From an uncultured Chloroflexota bacterium (GTDB lineage Bacteria > Chloroflexota > Limnocylindria > Limnocylindrales > Limnocylindraceae), in the NCBI GenBank assembly GCA_903938075.1, contig CAJABS010000048.1, positions 1 to 6,780 on the forward strand: a stretch of 6,780 nucleotides of DNA, given 5' to 3'. The notes under the pieces were generated by a model. It was not told the DNA's origin and did no database searches. It was given only the letters and a program-made list of their open reading frames with translations. Of the stretch, positions 1 to 5,430 are shown piece after piece. Position numbers and translations under genes: made by a program. The first letter of the stretch is position 1. The number at the start of each line of letters is the position of its first letter.

Positions 1-979
1 GGCGAGAGCGTAGCACCGCCCCCAGAACGCGCCGCCAACGCCCGCCGCGCTGCTCAACGAGCCCGCGCAGGCTCAAGAGGGTCAGGGCCGCCACCAGCGC
101 CCCCGGGGACTCCATCGCGAGGTCGCTCAGATCCCCCTCAACAACCCCTTCAGCCCCGGCTGCATCCATCCTTTGAAGGATTTCTCGCTGTAGGCCTGAG
201 GTCTCACCATCAGTTGTGCCCGCCACGGCATGCGGCGCACCGCGGGAGTCCCCAAGCTGACCGTGCAAGGACAGTGCACAGACAGTAAGCCACGCACGCA
301 GGTCAGCCTCCCCCGAAATGAGCACGGGTGAGCGCTCTTCCGTGAGACGCAAAGACAACTCCTGCGCTCGCTGGAGCCAGCGGAGCCCCCCTTCTGCGCT
401 CTCTGCACCGAAGGGGGCGCTCACAACCGCTACGGGGAGCCCAAGCCCAGCTGCCGATTCGGCGGTAATGAGCGCTCCAGAGCCCTCGGGTGCCTCAACG
501 ACGATCAGCCCGTCACAGAGCGCCGCCAGGAGGTGGTTCCGGGCGGCAAAGCTCCAGGCGGCGGGCGGGGTTCCGACCGGTCGATCTGAGAGGAGGAGGC
601 CCACCTGCTGGATCTGCTCAGCCAGGCGCCGCGCTCCGTAGCGCAGCCCAAGCGGGGCAGGACTGGGAAGTACCGCGATCGTCTCCCCTCCCGCCTCTAC
701 GGCTGCCAAATGGGCCACCTCGTCGATGCCCAGGGCGAGGCCTGAGACGACGCACCACCCCGAACGCGCCACCTCAAAGGCGATGCGTCGAGCGGCCGCA
801 GCACCGTGGGGCGAGGGGCGCCGCGTGCCAACGATCCCAATGGATGGTCTCCCCAGCACCTCAACCCGCCCCAGCGCCCAGAGCGGGCGACGCCGATCTG
901 CATCGGGGGCGAGCCCGAGGGCCTCACTGCGCCGCTCAGGGATTCGCGGATCGCCCGGGAGCAGCGTGATCGCGCTCAC
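1..979 (-). CDS. dprA: DNA-processing protein DprA (Smf), divergent, 3' end open at window edge
   Basis: DprA binds incoming single-stranded DNA in the cytoplasm during natural transformation and loads RecA on it (family knowledge). My translation gives 326 codons with no stop before the left edge. The Rossmann-like core is recognisable: IGIVGTRRPSPHG at about residues 47-59 (usual VGSRxxSxYG), SGLALGIDEVAH at 79-90 (usual SGLARGIDxxAH), TIAVLP at 100-105, FAARNHLLAALC at 144-155 (usual FPxRNRIIAGLS), IVVEAPEGSGALITAESA at 159-176. A winged-helix-like C-terminal domain follows at about 263-317, so the true end is probably only a few codons away. The start is GTG at 979, overlapping the comM stop as GTGA; in this frame a stop lies at 1018-1016, so no N-terminal helix-hairpin/SAM domain can be added. 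Oddities: Arg to Leu in SGLARGID, Arg to His in RNR, and loss of the usual VPG...GxNxLI segment. Family assignment is firm; full activity is not certain. Confidence 0.9.
   Translation of the reverse strand, partial: MSAITLLPGDPRIPERRSEALGLAPDADRRRPLWALGRVEVLGRPSIGIVGTRRPSPHGAAAARRIAFEVARSGWCVVSGLALGIDEVAHLAAVEAGGETIAVLPSPAPLGLRYGARRLAEQIQQVGLLLSDRPVGTPPAAWSFAARNHLLAALCDGLIVVEAPEGSGALITAESAAGLGLPVAVVSAPFGAESAEGGLRWLQRAQELSLRLTEERSPVLISGEADLRAWLTVCALSLHGQLGDSRGAPHAVAGTTDGETSGLQREILQRMDAAGAEGVVEGDLSDLAMESPGALVAALTLLSLRGLVEQRGGRWRRVLGAVLRSR
976..979 (-). promoter_or_regulatory. comM/dprA stop-start overlap (GTGA)
   Basis: The last two bases before the comM stop and the stop itself read TGGTGA, and the GTG inside it starts dprA. 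I see no Shine-Dalgarno sequence in the preceding bases, so dprA is probably translated by ribosomes finishing comM. This supports the GTG start at 979. Confidence 0.65.
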
Positions 980-2415
980 CAGTGATCGCCGTGCAGATGA
1001 ATCGCCTCTGCTACATCAGCGTCACCCACGACATCGCGACCGTCGAGGAGCGCCACTACCCTCGCAACCTGCTCAATCTGACTCCAGGCGCGTACCCCTA
1101 GGCCCTCGATCGTGCGGCGCGTGGCACGGGTCATCGCATCAGAGCGAGCAGGCTGGCGCGCGAGGGCTGCACGCACTGATGTCGCGCGTTCGCGGGCCGT
1201 GAGCGTGGTGAGCTCACCGCGCGGCAGTGCAGCCAACGGCGTGCTCGGTCGAGCAAGCCGCACGCGCAACGGGAATCGATCACGAATCGGTGCGGAGAGC
1301 GAGAGGCTCCCACGACGTCGCGCTGCAGGGAGGCAGCGACAGGTCCCACTCGGCTGCTCCAGCTCCCCACAGCCACAGGGGTTGCCAGTGGCGGCCACAA
1401 TCGTATCTGCTGGGAAGCGAACCGAACGCCCCGCACGAACCAGATCCACACTCCCGCGCTCTAACGGTTCGCGCAACGCCTCAAGCGCATCGCGCCGGAA
1501 TTCGCCAATCTCATCGAGGAGCAGGAGCCCACGATGCGCCCACGTCAACTCTCCCGGCGTCATACGCGGACCACCGCCAATGAGCCCAGCAACCGTGATG
1601 TCGTGATGCGGGGCCCGCAACGGCGGTCGTAACGAATACTCAGGAGCATGGCCACCCGCCGAAGCGATCGCAGCGACCTCGCTCTGCTCCCCTGAAGCCA
1701 GGTTCGGCAAAATTTCATGCAACGCGCGCGCGAGCATTGACTTCCCCACACCAGGCGGCCCTTCAAGCAGAATCGGAAATCGTCCGCATGCTGCAATCAA
1801 GATGGCGCGCGTTGCGATCGGTTGACCACGAATGGCTGCAAGTTCACATGAGACAGTGACGCTGGCAGGTGGCAATGCGACGCGTGCCAAGAGGCCTGGC
1901 GCATTTCTTCGAGCACCATCAACCGCTGCTGCAGCGTCTGCAAGCGTCTCAATGGGGATCGCCTCACCTCCAAACGCCGCAGGGAGCATCGCCACGCTTG
2001 CCGGGAGCAACACGCGGTGGCCGAGCGATAACAACGGCAGCGCAAGCGGCAGCGCACCAGGAACGGTGCGTACCCTGCCGTCCAGCGCCAGCTCGCCAAC
2101 CGCTGCCAGTGTTCCTCCGCAACGATGGCGAATCTGTCCGCTCGCTAGAAGAATGCCAAGTGCAATAGCTAGATCAAACGAGCCGCCACTCTTACGCAAG
2201 TCGGCTGGTGCGAGATTGATGGTGATGCGACGAGCGGGCCAGGTGTAGCCAGCCGCACGGATGGCGGAGCGTATACGCTCGCGCGCTTCGCCGACAGCGG
2301 TATCGGGGAGTCCGACAATGCGTGTTGCCGGAATGCCCGGGGCAACATCTACCTCTACCTCGACCGGAACCCCTTCAATGCCGACCAGGGCGGTAGAGGC
2401 AACGGAGGTAGACAT
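976..2415 (-). CDS. comM: ComM/YifB family Mg-chelatase-like AAA+ ATPase
   Basis: ComM is a hexameric AAA+ helicase that promotes branch migration of transforming DNA into the chromosome; many non-transforming bacteria also carry it (family knowledge). The 479-residue product has the family layout. An N-terminal ChlI-type domain contains IVGLPDTAVGEARERIRSAI at 33-52 and ITINLAPADLRKSGGSFDLA at 64-83. The AAA+ domain has Walker A GPPGVGKS at 219-226, the signature LRAPHH at 266-271, Walker B LLLLDE at 297-302, and NPCGCG at 345-350 with a second Cys pair (TCRC, 358-361). LSAPIRDRFPL at 373-383 replaces the usual SGPLLDRID. The C-terminal domain has the helix VARVVALLDG at 450-459, usually VARTIADLxG. 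Length is slightly below the usual 500 or so. The ATG at 2415 places the N-terminus as in relatives, though no Shine-Dalgarno sequence is visible. A 47-base gap separates it from the Nudix gene upstream; I find no clear promoter or terminator there. It overlaps dprA by 4 bases. Confidence 0.96.
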   Translation of the reverse strand: MSTSVASTALVGIEGVPVEVEVDVAPGIPATRIVGLPDTAVGEARERIRSAIRAAGYTWPARRITINLAPADLRKSGGSFDLAIALGILLASGQIRHRCGGTLAAVGELALDGRVRTVPGALPLALPLLSLGHRVLLPASVAMLPAAFGGEAIPIETLADAAAAVDGARRNAPGLLARVALPPASVTVSCELAAIRGQPIATRAILIAACGRFPILLEGPPGVGKSMLARALHEILPNLASGEQSEVAAIASAGGHAPEYSLRPPLRAPHHDITVAGLIGGGPRMTPGELTWAHRGLLLLDEIGEFRRDALEALREPLERGSVDLVRAGRSVRFPADTIVAATGNPCGCGELEQPSGTCRCLPAARRRGSLSLSAPIRDRFPLRVRLARPSTPLAALPRGELTTLTARERATSVRAALARQPARSDAMTRATRRTIEGLGVRAWSQIEQVARVVALLDGRDVVGDADVAEAIHLHGDHW

Positions 2416-2462
2416 AGAGAGAGGATCGCAGCGGGAAGATACCGCGCACGTAGCGAGGCGGG

Positions 2463-3110
2463 CTAGAGGTCTACTGCAACCTTTGCGATCGTATCAATGA
2501 GGCGTGCGGACCAGCCTTCGAGTTCGCCCTTGCGACGGAGCGCCTCGCTCACAGGAACGAGAGAGCCTGCGAGCTTATGTGTCTCACGAATATGAATTGA
2601 TGGCGACGCTAACGTCGCAATGAAGACGATGCCGAGGTGCACTCGACCAACATCATCGCCGTCATCGTTCAACAGTCCAATCGGCGTGAAGGATGGCAGC
2701 GTTGGTGTGGCGACCTCTTCAGCCCACTCTCGAGCGAGCGCCGCGCGAATGCCACCGTCGCCGGGTGAGATGTGCCCGCCCACACCGAACGAGGCACGGC
2801 CGTGCAGCCGCTTGTCACTGCCACCGGCGAGGCGGTCCATCCAGAAGAGCTGCGTATCGCTGGCAGGGGCTCCCGCAGGGCGATAGAGGGCTACTGCATA
2901 CGGAATGGGCTGCTTCCAGGAGGGATCCGACTCAAGCTCGCGCCGCGGGCGCGCCTGGGTCAACCCGTCGAGCCGCTCGATTTCACGCTCCCCCTCTTCA
3001 GGGCTGCTGAAGGCCCGAAGGCCGGTCCACGCTCCTGTAGGGAGTGCCAGCTCACGTGGAATGCCGAGGATCTCTTCATCGGCGCCCTTCGCCAGTGGAT
3101 CTGCGCTCAC
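2463..3110 (-). CDS. Nudix-fold hydrolase of the 'predicted phosphoesterase' (MutT-like) type
   Basis: The 215-residue product resembles a small MutT-related family annotated as predicted phosphoesterases (COG4112-like, from memory). Characteristic stretches are RLHGRASFGVGGHISPGD at 101-118, then AREWAEEV at 126-133, and GLLNDDGDDVGRVHLGIVF at 145-163. These correspond to the GGH(I/L) strand, the REUxEE core of the Nudix box and the conserved INDD...VGxVHxG segment. The metal-binding acidic residues E128, E131 and E132 are present. However, the spacing from the leading glycines to REWAEE is one residue off the canonical box, and the central Glu is a Gly. The N-terminal 60 or so residues are family-specific with no recognised motif. 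No signal peptide or membrane segment is seen, so it is likely cytoplasmic. The substrate is unknown; a nucleoside diphosphate derivative is the general expectation. The GTG start at 3110 overlaps the tyrA stop and has a good Shine-Dalgarno sequence; the stop is TAG at 2465-2463. Confidence 0.82.
   Translation of the reverse strand: MSADPLAKGADEEILGIPRELALPTGAWTGLRAFSSPEEGEREIERLDGLTQARPRRELESDPSWKQPIPYAVALYRPAGAPASDTQLFWMDRLAGGSDKRLHGRASFGVGGHISPGDGGIRAALAREWAEEVATPTLPSFTPIGLLNDDGDDVGRVHLGIVFIATLASPSIHIRETHKLAGSLVPVSEALRRKGELEGWSARLIDTIAKVAVDL
3107..3110 (-). promoter_or_regulatory. tyrA/Nudix stop-start overlap (GTGA)
   Basis: The tyrA end reads GAGTGA, and the GTG within it starts the Nudix gene, giving a four-base overlap of the same kind as the comM/dprA junction. 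It suggests coupled translation. Confidence 0.65.
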
Positions 3111-4015
3111 TCGTTCTCCGTAAGCACCGCGCGCGCGGCAGCGAGACGCTTCTCTAGGTCAACCCGACCGATGATCGGATCGTTCTCTGCGGCTGCCAGT
3201 CGTGCGTCCCACTGCTCCAAGATGAGGCGCAGCGTCTTCAGGCGCCGGCGAACTTCGCGCGCGTTCGTTGCCAGGATGTCGGCACCCATTGCCTCTGAAC
3301 CGCGCGCGAGCCGCGTGGCGGAGAGCCAGCCAGTACTGGCGAGCAGGTGCGAGATCTTCCAACCGTCAGGGGCATCAGCCGCGTCGCCGAGCGCCACCGT
3401 CTCCACCAGTGCTGCAGCGAGGAGCAGCGGCAGGTGGCTGACCGCAGCGGTCGCAGCATCGTGCAGTTCAGCCTCGAGGATCACCGGACGCGCACCGCAG
3501 CTGGTTGCGAGCCGCTCTACCAGTGCAGCGGCACCACCACCGTTGGCACCCGGGACAATCACCCATGGGCGACCGAGAAAGAGGTTGGCGTCTGCCGCGG
3601 CAAAGCCGGTCTCATGGCTCCCGGCCATCGGGTGGCCGCCGCAGAAGCGAATGTTGCGCGCAGCAGCCTCGCGGGCAATCCACACCTTGGTTGAGGCGAC
3701 ATCGGTTACGACAGCGCCATCTGCAAGGCGCCCCGAGCGACGACAGATCACCAGCTCATCGAGAATTGCGGTCATGGCGATCGGTGGCGCGCAGAGAATC
3801 ACGAGCGCTGCACCGTCGACCGTTTCGGCGATCGAGCGACCAACGGAATCAATCACACCTGCCGCCAGCGCCTCTCGCGGGCCCGCTTGCGTTGGCGTCC
3901 ATGCAACGATCTCTAGGCCGCCCTCGTCGAGTGGGCCAACGGAGGCGGGATCTTCGCGCAGCGCCCGCGCGATGGAGCCGCCGATCAGGCCGAGGCCGAG
4001 CAGCGCTACCTTCAC
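3107..4015 (-). CDS. tyrA: Prephenate/arogenate dehydrogenase (TyrA)
   Basis: TyrA oxidatively decarboxylates prephenate (or arogenate) to 4-hydroxyphenylpyruvate (or tyrosine), the committed step to tyrosine, in the cytoplasm (family knowledge). The 302-residue product starts with a Rossmann fold, GLGLIGGS at 7-14. It continues with LCAPP at 74-78, VTDVASTK at 103-110, the catalytic region GGHPMAGSHETG at 126-137 (H128 is the expected catalytic His), and LFLGRPWVIVP at 145-155. The helical dimerisation domain follows, with HDAATAAVSHLP at 185-196. There is no fused chorismate mutase and no C-terminal ACT domain, so this is the short monofunctional form. The end of the second beta strand reads EIVAWTPTQ, without the acidic residue typical of NAD-specific members, so cofactor preference is open. 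The start is GTG at 4015, six bases after the M20 gene stop, with no visible Shine-Dalgarno sequence. The start is supported because the Rossmann strand begins at residue 2. Confidence 0.94.
   Translation of the reverse strand: MKVALLGLGLIGGSIARALREDPASVGPLDEGGLEIVAWTPTQAGPREALAAGVIDSVGRSIAETVDGAALVILCAPPIAMTAILDELVICRRSGRLADGAVVTDVASTKVWIAREAAARNIRFCGGHPMAGSHETGFAAADANLFLGRPWVIVPGANGGGAAALVERLATSCGARPVILEAELHDAATAAVSHLPLLLAAALVETVALGDAADAPDGWKISHLLASTGWLSATRLARGSEAMGADILATNAREVRRRLKTLRLILEQWDARLAAAENDPIIGRVDLEKRLAAARAVLTENE
3115..3119 (-). promoter_or_regulatory. Shine-Dalgarno site for the Nudix gene
   Basis: The minus strand reads GGAGA, followed by four bases and then the GTG start at 3110. 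It lies inside the last codons of tyrA. It is the clearest Shine-Dalgarno match at any gene start in this window and supports GTG as the start. Confidence 0.6.
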
Positions 4016-4021
4016 CGGCGG

Positions 4022-5428
4022 TCAGCCAACGGTGGCGATGGCGTCGAGTGCGCGGACGACTGCCCGAATGCCGCCCTCAAAGTTGCCAAGATCCATCGAC
4101 TCATTCGGCGCGTGCGCATTGTCGTCTGGTGGCGTGAAGCCGAGCAGCACAACCGGGAGGCCAAGCTCCTTCTGGAAGAGCGCAGCGATCGGAATAGAGC
4201 CACCTTCGCGGATGTAGAGCGGCGGCACACCGAAGGTCGCCTCAAGTGCCCCCGCCGCAGCGTTGAGATATGGATCGCCAAGCGGCGTGAGGAAGGCGTC
4301 ACCGTTGCCGAGGTTCTGCACCTCAACCTGGAGTCCCGCCGGTGCGGCGGCGCGTAACGCCGCCTCAAGCTGACGGCTGATCTTCTCTGGGTCTTGTGCG
4401 GTCACGAGACGGCACGAGATCTTGGCATGTGCATGGGCTGGGATGATCGTCTTGGAGCCGTCGCCCATAAAGCCGCCCCAAATGCCATTCACGTCGAGTG
4501 TTGGGCGCCCACCACGTCGCTCAACGGTGGAGAAGCCGCTCTCCCCCGCTGTGGCGGTGGCACCAATGCCTGCGAGATAGCCAGGCTCGTCAAACGGCAG
4601 AGCGGCGAATGCGGCGCGGTCAGCTGGTGTGAGCTCAACGACATCGTCGTAGAAGCCAGGCACGGTGATGTGGCCGTTGGCGTCGTGGAGTGAGGCGATC
4701 ATGGCAGCGAGGGCGTTGGCGGGATTCACCACGGAGCCGCCGTAGCTCCCGGAATGCAGATCAACATCAGAGGCGCGTACGTCCACCTGAATGTAGGTGA
4801 TGCCGCGGAGCCCAACCGTAAGGGCTGGGCGATTGCCGTCAAAGAAGCCAGAGTCGCTAATGATCACGGCGTCGCCGCTGCAGCGGTCTGGGTTCGCCGC
4901 CATCCACGACTCAAGGTTCACGGAGCTCGACTCCTCTTCTCCTTCGAAGACGTACTTCACGTTCACTGGCAGGGTGCCGCGTGTGGTGACAAGTGCCTCC
5001 AGTGCGCTGAGATGAATCACGATCTGACCCTTATCGTCGGCAGAGCCACGACCGAGCATGCGTCCGTCGCGAACGATCGGCTCAAACGGGCTGGTCTTCC
5101 AAAGATCGAGCGGGTCTCCCGGCTGCACGTCGTAGTGGCCGTAGATCACCACGGTCGGGAGCAAGCTATTGATGATCTTTTCGGCCACAACGATGGGGTG
5201 GCCGCCCGTCTCACTCACCTCTACACGCTCGGCGCCAATGCGACGGAGCTCAGCGGCGAGCCACTCTGCAGCAGCGCGGCAGTCTGGCGCGTGCTCGGGA
5301 AGGGCGGAGACACTCGGGATCTTCAAGAACTCTGCGTACTTCGCCATCCGTGTGGCTGCCGTTGCAACGAGGTGCGCCTCCTCTGGCCCCTCCAGCCCCT
5401 TCCAGGCGAGCGTCGGGGCGTAGGCCAT
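4022..5428 (-). CDS. M20 family metallodipeptidase (carnosinase/ArgE-like fold)
   Basis: This is a dizinc exopeptidase of the M20 family, close to the CNDP/dipeptidase group, which hydrolyses dipeptides in the cytoplasm (family knowledge); the substrate cannot be told from the sequence. All expected metal and catalytic residues are visible in the 468-residue product: YGHYDVQP at 96-103 (H98, D100), GRGSADDKG at 126-134 (bridging D131), FEGEEE at 161-166 (general base E164, metal E165), SDSGF at 191-195 (D192), DLHSG at 223-227 (H225 of the lid domain), SCRLV at 338-342 (R340), and NAHAPNE at 437-443 (H439). IPSVSA at 37-42 is the usual N-terminal hallmark. The lid (dimerisation) domain spans about 205-385. 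Length is typical. The ATG at 5428 shares one base with the ftsH stop (TGATG), suggesting coupling; the first 27 residues are not conserved in my memory, so ATG at residue 28 is an alternative start. No signal peptide is seen. Confidence 0.93.
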   Translation of the reverse strand: MAYAPTLAWKGLEGPEEAHLVATAATRMAKYAEFLKIPSVSALPEHAPDCRAAAEWLAAELRRIGAERVEVSETGGHPIVVAEKIINSLLPTVVIYGHYDVQPGDPLDLWKTSPFEPIVRDGRMLGRGSADDKGQIVIHLSALEALVTTRGTLPVNVKYVFEGEEESSSVNLESWMAANPDRCSGDAVIISDSGFFDGNRPALTVGLRGITYIQVDVRASDVDLHSGSYGGSVVNPANALAAMIASLHDANGHITVPGFYDDVVELTPADRAAFAALPFDEPGYLAGIGATATAGESGFSTVERRGGRPTLDVNGIWGGFMGDGSKTIIPAHAHAKISCRLVTAQDPEKISRQLEAALRAAAPAGLQVEVQNLGNGDAFLTPLGDPYLNAAAGALEATFGVPPLYIREGGSIPIAALFQKELGLPVVLLGFTPPDDNAHAPNESMDLGNFEGGIRAVVRALDAIATVG

Positions 5429-5430
5429 CA
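5426..5430 (-). promoter_or_regulatory. ftsH/M20 stop-start overlap (TGATG)
   Basis: The ftsH stop TGA and the M20 dipeptidase ATG share one base. There is no clear Shine-Dalgarno sequence before the ATG, so termination-reinitiation is the likely way the second gene is translated. Confidence 0.55.

Noticed and set aside
127..969. Several plus- and minus-strand open frames within the first kilobase
   Set aside because: They are shadows of dprA, whose minus-strand frame is open from 979 to the edge with recognisable motifs throughout.
2416..2462. Possible promoter or terminator in the only intergenic gap
   Set aside because: There is a short TAGC...GCTA inverted repeat and a TATCTT, but no stem of useful length, no T-run and no -35 match at proper spacing.
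2772..4217. Long open frame of 481 codons on the plus strand
   Set aside because: It is antisense to tyrA and the Nudix gene, has a Ser/Arg/Ala/Pro-rich composition typical of GC-rich shadow frames, and shows no known motif.
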